Source of the DNA: Gemmatimonadales bacterium
GTDB lineage: Bacteria; Gemmatimonadota; Gemmatimonadetes; Gemmatimonadales; GWC2-71-9
Direction of reading: 5' to 3'
Assembly (NCBI GenBank): GCA_036279355.1
Contig: DASUJH010000002.1
Location: 85,434-149,433, forward strand
Length of the DNA stretch: 64,000 nucleotides
Part shown: positions 1-10,104 of the stretch, one piece after another
Numbering within the stretch: the stretch's first letter is position 1
Layout of the letters: every line of letters starts with the position of its first letter
Notes under the pieces: generated by a model
The model's input: the letters and a program-made list of their open reading frames with translations, nothing else
Told to the model about the DNA's origin: nothing
The model's database searches: none
Translations under genes and position numbers: made by a program

Positions 1-1
1 C

Positions 2-1324
2 AGTGCGTTCGGCATTCGGGACGCGCGGACCGGCCGCGTACTCGCGGCCGCGTTCGTGGTTCGGGACCGCACCGAGCAGCGCCGCATCGGCGAGCATCTG
101 CGCCAGGCGCAGCGGATGGAGGCCATCGGTCGGGTGGCGGGCGGTGTCGCCCACGAAGTCAACAACATGATGACGGTGATCCTCGGCTTCTGCACCTTCC
201 TGGAGCACGGGCTCGAAGCGCCGGACCAGCGGGCGGACGACGTGGCGCAGATCGCCCGCGCGGCCGAGCGCGCGGCGGAGGTGAGCCGTTCGCTCCTGGC
301 CTACAGCCGCCGCCAGTTGCTCCAGCCGCAGGTGCTCGATCTCAGCGCCGTGCTGCTGGACATGGAATCGGTGCTCCGCCGCCTCATGGGCGAGGACCGG
401 CAGTGCCTCTTCCAGCTCTCGCCGCAGATCGGCCTCGTGCAGACCGACCGGGCGCAGCTCGAGCAGGTGCTCCTCAACCTGGCGCTCAATGCGCGCGACG
501 CGATGCCGCGCGGCGGCCGCTTCTCCCTCGAGACGTCCACGGTCGTGCTCGGCGCAGACTACGCGCACCGCCACCCCGGCACCGAAGTCCGCCCCGGTCC
601 CTACGTGCGGCTCGCGATGAGCGACACCGGCCACGGTATGGACGCCGCGACTCAGGCGCAGGCGTTCGAGCCGTTCTTCACCACCAAGCCCGTGGGTCAG
701 GGCAGCGGGCTCGGTCTCTCGACGGCGTACGGCATCGTGAAGCAGAGCGGCGGCTACATCTGGCTCTACAGCGAACCGGGGCAGGGCACCACGCTCAAGG
801 TGTATCTGCCGCAGGTGGCGGAGAGCGGTGCGCCGGTCACCTGGGTCGCCGCCCCCGCGCCGCCCCGCGGCCAGGGCGAGGTCGTGCTGGTGGTCGAGGA
901 CGAGGACGTCGTGCGCGACTTCGCCTGCCGCTTTCTTCAGGGCCAGGGCTACGCCACGCGCGAGGCCGCCGACGGCGTTGCCGCGCTGGCGCTCGTGGGC
1001 TCGGCGCCGGACACCATCGATCTGGTCCTCTGCGACGTCGTAATGCCGCGCATGGGAGGGCCGGAGCTCGCGGGACGCCTTGCGATCCTCGAGCCCGGCC
1101 TTCCCGTGCTCTTCACCTCCGGATATACCGACGACGAAATCGCACGGCGCGGGCTGCTGGCGGCCGGCGCGCCGTTCCTCCAGAAGCCGTTCTCGCCGGA
1201 GACTCTCGCCCGGCGCGTTCGCGAAGTGCTCGATGCGCCGACCGCGCGCCGGGCGCCGCGCCGCGCATCGGCCCCGGGGCGTGCGCCTGGCGACCGCACC
1301 GCCCACCGCGAGTCCAGCGCGTGA
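2..1324 (+). CDS. Hybrid sensor histidine kinase with C-terminal receiver (5' truncated)
   Basis: The reading frame is open to the window edge, so the N terminus is missing; the residues before the GTG at 56 look like the end of a PAS/PAC domain. The kinase core is complete: H-box GGVAHEVNNMMT with the phospho-accepting His codon at 152-154, N-box LLNLALNARDAM, G1 DTGHGMD and G2 GSGLGLSTAYG. A receiver domain follows, with acidic pair VEDED, the phospho-accepting Asp codon at 1034-1036 (LCDVVMPRMGG) and the conserved Lys in QKPFSP. This is the PAS-kinase-REC layout of a cytoplasmic hybrid kinase. It lies 61 bases upstream of an HD-GYP response regulator, its likely partner. The stimulus cannot be told from the sequence. 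The tail after the receiver is Arg/Ala rich and looks unstructured. Confidence 0.9.
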   Translation, partial: SAFGIRDARTGRVLAAAFVVRDRTEQRRIGEHLRQAQRMEAIGRVAGGVAHEVNNMMTVILGFCTFLEHGLEAPDQRADDVAQIARAAERAAEVSRSLLAYSRRQLLQPQVLDLSAVLLDMESVLRRLMGEDRQCLFQLSPQIGLVQTDRAQLEQVLLNLALNARDAMPRGGRFSLETSTVVLGADYAHRHPGTEVRPGPYVRLAMSDTGHGMDAATQAQAFEPFFTTKPVGQGSGLGLSTAYGIVKQSGGYIWLYSEPGQGTTLKVYLPQVAESGAPVTWVAAPAPPRGQGEVVLVVEDEDVVRDFACRFLQGQGYATREAADGVAALALVGSAPDTIDLVLCDVVMPRMGGPELAGRLAILEPGLPVLFTSGYTDDEIARRGLLAAGAPFLQKPFSPETLARRVREVLDAPTARRAPRRASAPGRAPGDRTAHRESSA

Positions 1325-1385
1325 GCGCGGTGGTGGACATTGCGGTACAGCGTGTCTACCATGCAACGCGGAACGGAAAGGCGAC

Positions 1386-2471
1386 ATGATCGAACCCAGC
1401 CAACCCGATTGGCCTGACGCGAACGGCGCCGGCGCGGATGCCCGCGGGAAGGGCCCGCGCTGCCTCGTTGTCGATGACGAGCCGGTGGTGCGGCGGTCGA
1501 TCATCCGCATCCTCGAAAGCCAGGGATTCACCTGCCTCGAAGCGGCCTCGGGGACTGATGCGCTCGAGCTCCTGAGCCAGACCGGCGAGTTGCCGCTCGT
1601 GATCTCCGACCTGCGCATGCCCGGGCTCGACGGCATGGGCCTCCTGGTGGAGCTCAGGCGCCAGCATCCGGACACCGCGGTGCTCATGCTGAGCGGCATG
1701 GCGGAGACCAGCGTCGCGGTCGAATGCCTCCACCTCGGCGCCGCGGATTTTCTCCTCAAGCCGGTCACGGTGGGCGAGATGCGGGCGCGGGTGACGCGCG
1801 CGCTCGAGAAGCGCACGCTCGTGATGCAGAACCGGTTCTACCAGGCGCACCTCGAGCACCAGGTGCAGGCCCAGGCCCAGCGGATCCAGGAGTTGTTTCT
1901 GGAGGGCGTGCAGATGCTGGCTCGCGCGCTCGAAGCCAAGGACGCGTACACCAGCGGGCACTCGATCCGGGTGAGCCGCTACGCGGTCCGTACCGCGCGC
2001 GGGCTCGGATTCGAGGGCCCGGAACTGGAATGCATCCGGCTGGGCGGCGAGCTGCACGACATCGGCAAGATCGGCACCCGCGAAGCGGTGCTGCACAAGC
2101 CGGGCACCCTCACGGCCGATGAGTTCCGCCAGATGAGCGAGCACCCCGTCCTGGGCGAGCGCATGCTGTCGCCACTCGCCCGCGAATCACCCGCCGTGCT
2201 CCGGATCGTCCGCTCGCACCACGAGCGCATCGATGGCCGCGGCTTTCCCGACGGGCTCATCGGCACCCACATCCCGATCGAGGCTCGCATCGTCGCGGTG
2301 GCCGATGCGTTCGACGCAATGACGACGCGCCGGCCCTATCGCGAGTCGCGCTCGCCCGGCGAGGCGCTGGCCGAGCTTCGGCGAGTGGCCGGCGTGCAGC
2401 TCGATGCCGACGCGGTGGAGGCGTTCGCCGCCGCGTTTCCCGATCTCGCAGGACTGCCGCTCTCCGCGTAA
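1386..2471 (+). CDS. Response regulator with HD-GYP phosphodiesterase domain
   Basis: The 361-aa protein joins a receiver domain (about residues 25-140, phospho-accepting Asp75 in ISDLRMPG, Lys125 in LLKP) to an HD-GYP domain (about 170-355). The metal-binding signature is complete: GHSIRVS (His192), HDIGKIG (His224-Asp225), SHHERIDGRGFP (His278-His279 and the GYP-equivalent at 284-288) and the Asp of VADAFDAM. The family hydrolyses cyclic di-GMP, so phosphorylation by the upstream hybrid kinase would plausibly lower c-di-GMP; the pairing is inferred from adjacency. The ATG at 1386 is chosen because GGAAAGG lies just upstream and the receiver starts shortly after it; the open frame continues further upstream but only in the shadow of the kinase gene. 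A helical linker (about 145-170) connects the domains. Confidence 0.93.
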   Translation: MIEPSQPDWPDANGAGADARGKGPRCLVVDDEPVVRRSIIRILESQGFTCLEAASGTDALELLSQTGELPLVISDLRMPGLDGMGLLVELRRQHPDTAVLMLSGMAETSVAVECLHLGAADFLLKPVTVGEMRARVTRALEKRTLVMQNRFYQAHLEHQVQAQAQRIQELFLEGVQMLARALEAKDAYTSGHSIRVSRYAVRTARGLGFEGPELECIRLGGELHDIGKIGTREAVLHKPGTLTADEFRQMSEHPVLGERMLSPLARESPAVLRIVRSHHERIDGRGFPDGLIGTHIPIEARIVAVADAFDAMTTRRPYRESRSPGEALAELRRVAGVQLDADAVEAFAAAFPDLAGLPLSA

Positions 2472-2528
2472 CTCGCCCCGCCGCCTGGCCCGGTCCGCCG
2501 CCTGGCCCGACCCGCCGGCGCGCTCAGG

Positions 2529-3841
2529 TCAGATCACGGCCCGCCGCTTGAGTTGGTGATAACGCTCCACCACGGCGTCCGCCGCCCCGGCAGCCGGCAC
2601 ATCGAGCACGATCAATCCGCGCCCGCGCATCTCGGCCAGCGCCTCCTCGCGCGCCAGCAGCAGCTCTTCGGCGGCCGCCCGCTCGAAGGCGGCCGCCGTC
2701 GCGGCGGGCCGCGCGGCCGCGGTGCGCTCGAGCGCGGCGTCGCGCAGCGTCACCGCCACCGGCACGTGGCGCGGCCGGAGCGTCGCCGCCTGCGTCACCA
2801 GCGCGGCACTCGCCGAGCGATCGATCACGTCGGTGAAGAGCACGGTGAGTGCCCGCCGCCGGTTGTGCGCGGCTAGGAAGCGGAACGCGCCTGGATAATC
2901 CGACTCGACGAGGCGCCCTTCCACGGCGGCGAGCCCCTCGACCACCGCGCGCAACGCCCGCCGCCCACGCGCCGGTGGCACGAAGCGCTCGACCGCGTCG
3001 GCGAACACCATGAGCCCGATGTTGTCATCGTGCTCGACCGCCGCGTGCGCCAGCCGAAGCGCGGCCTGCACCACCGTCTCGAGCCGCGGCACACCGTCGA
3101 CCTCCGCAGTGAGCAGCCGCCCCGCGTCGATCACCAGGAGCACCTGCTCGCGCCGCTCGTCCTCGAATTGGCGCGCCATTGGCTTCCCGCGCCGCGCCGT
3201 CGCCTTCCAATCGATGAGCCGGGTGTCATCGCCGGGCACCCAATCGCGGAGCCCCTCGAAAAGACGTCCTTCGCCCGGCAGCCGCCGATTCCTGAGGCCG
3301 GCCTCGCGGCGCCGGCGCGCCGAGGGCGGGAGCGCGCGCGTCGACGCGGCGGCGAGACTCGGAAACACCGTCGCCCGCCACGGGCGCACGATCGAGGTCT
3401 GCCACCACGCAAGCCCGAGCGGCCCGAGCACGCGCACCGCAAGCTCGCCGCCGGTGCCGCGGCCACGGTGCGCGGGAACGACGTCGAGCACCTCGCGCGT
3501 CACCGTGCCCGGCACGAGGTGCAGCCGTCGAGTGGGCCACGCGGCGCCGAGCGGGGGTGGCGGGGTCTCGCGCACGAGCACGGTGAGCGCGCGCTGCGCG
3601 CCATGGCGCCAGCGGTAGCGCACCGGCATGCTGCGGCCCACCGCGAATGCGGCCGGCGGCTCGCGCTCCACCTCGAGCGGGAGACTCCGATACGCCCACC
3701 AGCCGTCGAGCAGGAGTGCCGCGACCCAGGCGGCATCCAGCAGTACCATCGCGACGAGCGCCGCCGGCCAGATGAACCCCGCGAGGCCCACCGCCGCGAG
3801 CGCCGCCGCTACGGCAAACCACCGCCGGGACGGAAGCGGCC

Positions 3842-3845
<4 letters not shown>
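2529..3845 (-). CDS. DUF58 domain protein of a MoxR operon
   Basis: The 438-aa protein has two hydrophobic segments at the N terminus (about residues 8-45), then a beta-rich region and the DUF58 core. The hallmark run is visible in RRLPGEGRLFEGLRDWVPGD followed by DWKATARRGKPMARQFEDE. A von Willebrand-like fold follows (LLVIDAGRLL). DUF58 proteins are almost always encoded next to MoxR AAA+ ATPases and are thought to be their clients; no enzymatic activity is established. The start ATG overlaps the MoxR stop by 4 bases (ATGA), so the two are surely co-translated. It is the last gene of the minus-strand operon that begins near 7392. Confidence 0.9.
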
Positions 3846-4785
<940 letters not shown>

Positions 4786-4810
<25 letters not shown>

Positions 4811-6024
4811 AGGTCCTCCGCGAGATCGGCGGCCCGCAGCACGCCGGCGGCGGACTGCGGGTGATCGAGCAATGCGGTGAGCTCCTGCGCTGCGCTCCGG
4901 CCGCGGGCGGTGCGCGCGCGCGCCTCGGCGGTGCTGAGCCACGGGCGCGGATCGGCCCGGAGCGACCGCGCCGCGCCGGGCGGCGCGCCGGCCGCGATGC
5001 GCCGCCTCAATCCCTGCACCAGAAGCCGTACGGCGAGATCGTGCCCGCGCGCCGCGGCGAGGGCCGTAGCCAGCGCGCGCACGTGCTCCAGCGGCGAGCG
5101 GCGCCGCCGATCGATGCCTCCGCGCACCGGACCGAACCGCCGGCTCGCCGCCGCCAGCGCGATGAGCCCGACCGCGGCGAGCTGCCAGAGCGCCCAGCCC
5201 CACGGCGACTCGCTGCTCCATCCGAGCGCCGCCCGCCAGAGCGAGCCCGATGGTCCGAATCCCTGGTGGTACTCGTCGACCAGCATCCGGTCATAGCGGC
5301 CGGCGACGAGGCGCAGCACGAACGGGCCCGTGCCGTCGTCGCGCAGCGCGCGATTGCTGAACAGCTCGTCATCGGCCACGAGCGTGATCGTGCGGCCGCC
5401 CGTGACGGTGAGGCGCACCGCTGCGGCGGCCCCTGCCGCCGTACCGTTGCCCGCCACGAGCAGCATCTCCTCCCGCGATACGTCCGGGACCCGGCACTCC
5501 GTCGTGACGCCGTCCGCCGCGCCGGAAGAGTCACGGATCACGCGGCGCCGCGTCTGCATGAGCACGGCCTCGACGTCGAGCGACCTGGTCTGCCCCTGCA
5601 CCCAGGCGGCGCCTCGACTGCTCCGACGCTCCGCGCGCCATCCGAAGCACCGCATCGCGGCGTTCGTCTCGATTCCGGCGAGCAGCAGATCGGGCGCTGA
5701 GACGCCGTGGGGCAGAGTCGCGAGCGCGATGCCCTCCGATGGCGTGAGCGGGTACTGCGGCCCGAGCACCGCGAGCACAGCACCCGGCCTGACCGCTGCT
5801 TCCTGGAGGTGCCACGCGGGATTCTGCCTGAGTTGCACGACGCGCACACCGAGACGCCCGAGCGCCTGCGCCATTCCACGCGCGCCGTTCGGACCCGAGA
5901 GATAGGTCGAGCGGCGCGGGTCATCGCTCGGCCGGCGATTCGATCGGACGCCAAGCACGGCGACGAGCGTCGCGGCCAGGAGCATCGCACCGGCAGCCAC
6001 GAGCACCTCACGGCGCGATTGCAT
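4786..6024 (-). CDS. DUF4350 domain membrane protein
   Basis: The 412-aa protein begins MQSRREVLVAAG, with a transmembrane segment at about residues 6-28. It carries the DUF4350-type region (STYLSGPNGARGMAQALGRL, later VDEYHQGFG) and a second hydrophobic segment in WGWALWQLAAVGLIALAAA. The C terminus is cytoplasmic and Arg/Ala rich. DUF4350 proteins are a standard companion of MoxR/DUF58/DUF4129 genes; the function is unknown. The start overlaps the end of the DUF4129 gene by 17 bases. The family name is recalled from neighbourhood and sequence style, not from a database search. Confidence 0.8.
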
Positions 6025-6619
6025 CGGCCTCCCAGATTCCGAGCGCGGCGGCCCGCCAGCGGGCGTAGTCGTCGGCCCCCGCAGGCGCGCCGCCATAAAG
6101 CTCGCGGTAGAGCGTCGCAACGAGCGTGCGGAGCCGCGCGCGCTCGTCCGGGGCGAGCCGCGCTTCGCGCGCAAATTCGGCCGGCGTCTTGCTCGCGGCC
6201 CACCGCACGCGGCCGAGCGAGTCGAGCCGGAGCGCAAGCGCGGCGAACGCGAGCCGGAACGCATCCCGGTGGCGGCCCGCGGCCGCGGCAGCGTCGGCCT
6301 GGCGCAGGTGCCATTCCGCGTCCCGCGGCTCGCGCGGCGCGTCCGCGTGCACCGCGCCGGCGGCCCGGGCACCGCGCCGGAGCGTGAGCCAGAGCACGTA
6401 GCCGGCATAGACGAGCACTGCGGCGAACACCAGCCCGAGCGCGAGTTCCAGCAGCCGGAAGGCGAGCGGATTCCCGTCGCGCAGGGCGAGCAGCCAGTCG
6501 TATACTCGCGCCCGCGCCTCGCGCAGCCAGCGCCACGGGTCGGACCGCACTACCCACTGATATTCGGGTGCGGCAAAGACCGAGTCGAGCACCGCCTGGA
6601 GCGAGTCGCCCTGCGTCAC
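6008..6619 (-). CDS. DUF4129 domain protein
   Basis: The 203-aa protein has one transmembrane segment (about residues 60-82, LALGLVFAAVLVYAGYVLWL). After it comes a cytoplasmic helical region typical of DUF4129, with ADAAAAAGRHRDAFRLAFAA, then KTPAEFAREA and a terminal helix. The start is a GTG that overlaps the stop codon of the preceding membrane-protein gene as GTGA. The longer frame upstream is Arg-rich shadow sequence. DUF4129 proteins accompany MoxR ATPases and sometimes transglutaminase-like proteins; their role is not known. Confidence 0.78.
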   Translation of the reverse strand: MTQGDSLQAVLDSVFAAPEYQWVVRSDPWRWLREARARVYDWLLALRDGNPLAFRLLELALGLVFAAVLVYAGYVLWLTLRRGARAAGAVHADAPREPRDAEWHLRQADAAAAAGRHRDAFRLAFAALALRLDSLGRVRWAASKTPAEFAREARLAPDERARLRTLVATLYRELYGGAPAGADDYARWRAAALGIWEADAIAP

Positions 6620-7392
6620 GCGACCTGCAGCGTCGAAGCGAGCAGCTCGAGGTCGAACCCTTCCCGCCGCACCCGGAGATCGTAGTAGATGATCGTGAGC
6701 GCGCAGTAATAGAGCGGGTAGATCGCCAGTTGCACGAGCGAAGTGAGGACCACGCTGGCCACGACGACCGCGCCCGCGGGCTGCGCGCCGGTCGCGGCAA
6801 AGATGGCCCCGGCAACGCCGATCACGATGCCCACGGCCAGGAGCGGAAGGAGCAGAATCAGGAAAAGCAGGGCCCAGAGCCCGAGCACCTTCCACTTCGC
6901 CCCACGGGTGAGCTGCCAGGACCGCCGCAGCCCCGCCGTGGCGCTCGGCAGCGACTCGAGCACGAGCGCGGGCCACACGAGCGCAAACCCGCAGGCGAAC
7001 ACGATGCTCGGCACGATGAAGAAGATGAAACCGATGATCAGCAGCAGCCCGAACAGAATGGCAGACAGGACCAGCCGCCAGAGATACGGCGCCGCCCGTG
7101 CGAGCGCCTCCTGGGCCGTGATCGTACGGCCCAGGTACGCCTCCGACACGACGAACACGGTCGCACCGGTGGCGACCGCGCCGAGCATGGTCACCAGCAC
7201 GAGGTAGCCCAGCTCGAGCACCGGATGCTCACGCGCCCCGCCCGAGGTGTTCACGAACACTTGCAGCAGCGTCGGTATGCCGTAGCACACGAGCACGACG
7301 ACGGCCAGCGTGCCGAAGTGCCGGCGGTACACCTGGAACGACGTGTCGATGATCTCTCCGAGCGACAGCGGACGGAGGGCCATGGCCGGCAT
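6616..7392 (-). CDS. Multi-span membrane protein, first gene of the MoxR operon
   Basis: The 258-aa protein begins MPAMALRPLSLGEIIDTSFQ followed by VYRRHFG, the typical opening of glycerophosphoryl-diester-phosphodiesterase-like or DUF7544-like integral membrane proteins. About six hydrophobic segments follow, including FGLLLIIGFIFFIVPSIVFA and WALLFLILLLPLLAVGIVIG. The RSWQLTRG motif between segments is characteristic of this group. The ATG at 7392 is preferred because GGGAG lies six bases upstream; a second ATG at 7383 is possible. It probably heads the operon 7392-2529 and is divergent from the RDD-SpoIIM gene across about 100 bases. No catalytic residues are evident and no function is assigned. 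Confidence 0.82.
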   Translation of the reverse strand: MPAMALRPLSLGEIIDTSFQVYRRHFGTLAVVVLVCYGIPTLLQVFVNTSGGAREHPVLELGYLVLVTMLGAVATGATVFVVSEAYLGRTITAQEALARAAPYLWRLVLSAILFGLLLIIGFIFFIVPSIVFACGFALVWPALVLESLPSATAGLRRSWQLTRGAKWKVLGLWALLFLILLLPLLAVGIVIGVAGAIFAATGAQPAGAVVVASVVLTSLVQLAIYPLYYCALTIIYYDLRVRREGFDLELLASTLQVA

Positions 7393-7492
7393 GAAGCGCT
7401 CCCGGATGACGGATGACTGGCGGGCCGGTCGCGTCAAAGATGCGGCGTCAATGGCTGCCGCGGGAGGCCCGGCCGCGATAACATCCCACGTC

Positions 7493-9325
7493 ATGGCCGC
7501 CGCGCCGCCGTCAGACTTTCGGCAGCATCTCGAGGTCGAGACCCCCGAGCACGTCGTGCTCGATCTGGAGATCGCGGGGTTCGGCTCGCGCGTGCTCGCG
7601 GCCCTGCTCGACCGCCTGCTGCTCGTGGGCCTCACGGCGGCCGCCGTTGGCCTCGCGCTCCTCGCCGCGGCGGCCGGCATCGTGCCGCGCGGCGGTTGGT
7701 TTGCCGCGATCCCCCTGCTCATCGTCTTCGCCGTCTGGAACGGGTACTTCATCCTCTTCGAGGGACTCCGGGGCGGGCAGACGCCGGGCAAGCGCTGGGT
7801 GGGGCTCCGCGTCGTGCGCGACACCGGCCACCCCGTAACACTGGGCGACGCCGCGGTGCGCGACCTGCTCCGCGCCGCCGACTTTCTGCCCCCGCCCTAT
7901 CTCATTGGCATGCTGCTCACCGCCTTTCACCCTCGCGCCAAGCGCCTCGGTGATCTGGTGGCGGGCACCGTCGTGGTTCGCGACCGGCCGCTCGAGGCCG
8001 GCACGCCGCGCGTCACCCGGGCATCGATAACACCCGATCGGCTCGCGGCCCCGCAGCTCACCGAGGCCGAGTTCCGGCTGCTTTCGGGGTTCGCTGAGCG
8101 CGCCGGCACGCTCGCCGCCGAGGTGCGCGAGCGGCTCGCGGCGCGACTCGCCGGCCGCCTCACGGATCGGCTGCCCGAGCGCGGAGGATCGCTCGCCGAG
8201 CGCCTCATCGCGCTGCACGCGGCGGAGGCCGAGCGGCGGCACAGCCCGCTCGCCTCGCGGGGCGGCGCCGCGGGCTCGTTGGCGGATCGACAGTCGGGGC
8301 GCTGGCGTGAATTTCACGCGCTGGCCGAGCGGGCCGCGCGCGAGGGGCTGGACGGCTTCCGGCCCGACGAGCTTCCCGACTTCGCGGCGCGCTACCGTGA
8401 AATCGCGGCCGATCTTGCCCGCGCCCGCACCTACGACGCCGACGCCGCGACGATCGCCCGGCTCGAGCGGCTCGTCGCCGCCGGGCACAACGCTCTTTAT
8501 CGCGATGAGCGGAAGACGTGGCGCGACACGTGGACGCTGGTAACGCGGGAGTTTCCGGCGGCAGTGCTGGCGGAGCGGCGCGCGGTGCTCATCGCCTTCC
8601 TTCTCTTTGCCGCGCCCGCCGCCGCCGGGTACCGGCTCATCCGCGATCGGCCGGCGCTCGCCGAGGAGCTGGTGCCCGAGACGATGCTCCGGCGCGCCGC
8701 CGCGGGGCGGACCCGCGCCGCCCAGGGCAAGACGTACGTCGAGGTGGACTGGGACGCGCGGCCCGCGCAGGCGGCGTTCATCATCACCAACAACGTGCGC
8801 ATCGCCTTCATCTGCTTCGCCGGCGGCATCTTCCTGGGCGTGGGGTCGCTCGTGCTCCTCGCGTACAACGGGCTCGCGCTCGGGGTCTTCGCCGGACATT
8901 TCGCGAATCAGGGGCTGCTCGGTTATCTGCTCGAGTTCGTGGTGGGGCACGGCGTGCTGGAGCTGTCGGCGATCTGGATTGCGGGAGCCGCCGGGTTCCT
9001 GCTCGGCTACGCCGTCGTGGCGCCGGGCGACTTGAGCCGGGCCGACGCGCTGGTCACGAGCGGGCGGACCGCGCTCCGGATGGTGGGGATGTCGGCCGTC
9101 CTGCTTGCGGTGGCTGGAACCATCGAGGGCTTTCTGTCTGTCAGCGGCGCGGGTCTCGCTCCCCGCGCCCTGGTGAGCGGGGCCAGCGTGCTCCTGCTCG
9201 CCGTGTATCTGGCGAACGGGCTCCGCGCGCTCACAGCTCGCGCAGCATCGTCCGCATTCGGATCGCCAGCGCCTCGATCTCCCGCAGGCTGGACCGGGTC
9301 TCCTGGTCGAGCTGCGCCTCGTTGA
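7493..9325 (+). CDS. RDD domain fused to SpoIIM-like membrane protein
   Basis: The 610-aa protein starts MAAAPPSDFRQHLEVETPEH. Residues about 20-150 form an RDD domain: LEIAGFGSRVLAALLDRLLL, the GGQTPGKRWVGLRV loop and a final AKRLGDLVAG. A long charged helical region (about 170-360) separates this from a C-terminal SpoIIM/DUF95 domain, with VDWDARPAQAAFIITNNVRI, AFICFAGGIFLGVGSLVLLA and GHGVLELSAIWIAGAAGFLL. These two domains are usually separate neighbours beside MoxR/DUF58 genes; here they are one chain. It is divergent from that operon, and they probably work together at the membrane. The last 30 residues overlap the convergent HisKA gene and look unstructured. Confidence 0.87.
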   Translation: MAAAPPSDFRQHLEVETPEHVVLDLEIAGFGSRVLAALLDRLLLVGLTAAAVGLALLAAAAGIVPRGGWFAAIPLLIVFAVWNGYFILFEGLRGGQTPGKRWVGLRVVRDTGHPVTLGDAAVRDLLRAADFLPPPYLIGMLLTAFHPRAKRLGDLVAGTVVVRDRPLEAGTPRVTRASITPDRLAAPQLTEAEFRLLSGFAERAGTLAAEVRERLAARLAGRLTDRLPERGGSLAERLIALHAAEAERRHSPLASRGGAAGSLADRQSGRWREFHALAERAAREGLDGFRPDELPDFAARYREIAADLARARTYDADAATIARLERLVAAGHNALYRDERKTWRDTWTLVTREFPAAVLAERRAVLIAFLLFAAPAAAGYRLIRDRPALAEELVPETMLRRAAAGRTRAAQGKTYVEVDWDARPAQAAFIITNNVRIAFICFAGGIFLGVGSLVLLAYNGLALGVFAGHFANQGLLGYLLEFVVGHGVLELSAIWIAGAAGFLLGYAVVAPGDLSRADALVTSGRTALRMVGMSAVLLAVAGTIEGFLSVSGAGLAPRALVSGASVLLLAVYLANGLRALTARAASSAFGSPAPRSPAGWTGSPGRAAPR

Positions 9326-9425
9326 GCAGCAGGAGCTGGGTTTCGGCCAGCAGCGCCGACAGCGGGTTCGACAGGTCGTGCCGGAGGCGCTTGAGCCGAT
9401 CGCCTTCGTCCCGCGGAGCCGTCAA
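9231..9425 (-). CDS. HisKA-only mini-protein (histidine kinase dimerisation domain without ATPase)
   Basis: The 64-aa product contains an H-box-like sequence, RLRHDLSNPLSALLAETQLL, followed by a second helix ending REIEALAIRMRTMLREL. This is the two-helix dimerisation/phosphoacceptor hairpin of histidine kinases with nothing after it. The proposed start is a TTG at 9425 that overlaps the stop of the upstream 93-aa gene as TTGA. The 3' end overlaps the convergent RDD-SpoIIM gene by 95 bases. It could be a phosphotransfer-like adaptor or a decoy partner for a full kinase, or a decayed remnant of a kinase gene. The start codon and coding status are the main uncertainties. Confidence 0.6.
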   Translation of the reverse strand: MTAPRDEGDRLKRLRHDLSNPLSALLAETQLLLLNEAQLDQETRSSLREIEALAIRMRTMLREL

Positions 9426-9703
9426 TCGAGGGAGCGGTAGAGGTCGCGGACGTGGTGCTCGCGCAGCTCGCGGACGGATCGCCAGAGATCCTCTTCCGTG
9501 GCGGCACAGAAGATCTCCGCCGTCTCCCGCTCGATGCGCGAGTCGTCGATGAAGCGGAGCCGGCCCCGCCAGGCCCCATCGTCGGCGCGGCGAATCGTGA
9601 GACACAAGTGGACGAGTTGGCCAGCGATACGGAGGGGATCGAGCGCGTGATCGACCGGCTCCCGGGGGTCCCGGACCGTCGGTCGGACCGTCTGAATGGC
9701 CAT
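9422..9703 (-). CDS. Small hypothetical protein, 93 aa, upstream of the HisKA mini-protein
   Basis: The product begins MAIQTVRPTVRDPREPVDHA and continues with LRIAGQLVHLCLTIRRADDG, an amphipathic charged region and a helical end (EDLWRSVRELREHHVRDLYR). I do not recognise a family. The ATG at 9703 has AAGGA seven bases upstream, and a convincing minus-strand promoter (TTGCCC-N16-TATATT) lies 73-100 bases upstream, so it is likely a real gene. It overlaps the HisKA mini-gene by 4 bases, so the two should be co-translated and may act as a pair. Confidence 0.6.
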   Translation of the reverse strand: MAIQTVRPTVRDPREPVDHALDPLRIAGQLVHLCLTIRRADDGAWRGRLRFIDDSRIERETAEIFCAATEEDLWRSVRELREHHVRDLYRSLD

Positions 9704-10104
9704 CAGCAGGTCCTTGCCGGAGCCGGACGCCGCGCGTGCGCGCCGTGGCCTTCCGGACTGGTGGAGGTTTCGGCAAATATAGGAGAACACGAGAGATGGG
9801 CAACACCGGCCGGGCCGCCCCTTGACGCTATACCCGGGCCCGCCTAAGTTGATGCCCTGCTGGATCTGCGTCGATGCCGCGCATTCGTACGCTTCTTCTT
9901 GCGCTTCGCGCCTTTCGCGCCTCGATTGCAGACATCTCCCCGAGCCACTCCGGCGCCCACATCCGGCCGCCGCGGGCACACCATAGGCAGTCCTGATCGA
10001 CAGCCCTGACACACGACAGACGTACGCCACCAACGCCACCCACGCGCGCCCGGTCCCGCAACGCATCACCCTCCCGAACCCGACGGCCTGCCGCTCGGGA
10101 ATCC
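9704..10104. other. Intergenic region between the 93-aa gene and rho
   Basis: This 401-base stretch holds the minus-strand promoter at 9776-9803 and the long leader of rho. Just before the rho ATG, CCCGA (10073-10077) can pair with TCGGG (10095-10099), which would hide the ribosome binding site CGGGA. That might allow control of rho translation, but the stem is only five pairs. I found no convincing plus-strand promoter or gene. Confidence 0.4.
9776..9803 (-). promoter_or_regulatory. Candidate sigma-70-type promoter for the 93-aa/HisKA pair
   Basis: On the minus strand TTGCCC (9798-9803) is followed by a 16-base spacer and TATATT (9776-9781), matching the -35 at 4 of 6 and the -10 at 5 of 6 positions. 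Transcription would start near 9769, about 66 bases before the ATG at 9703. Confidence 0.45.
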
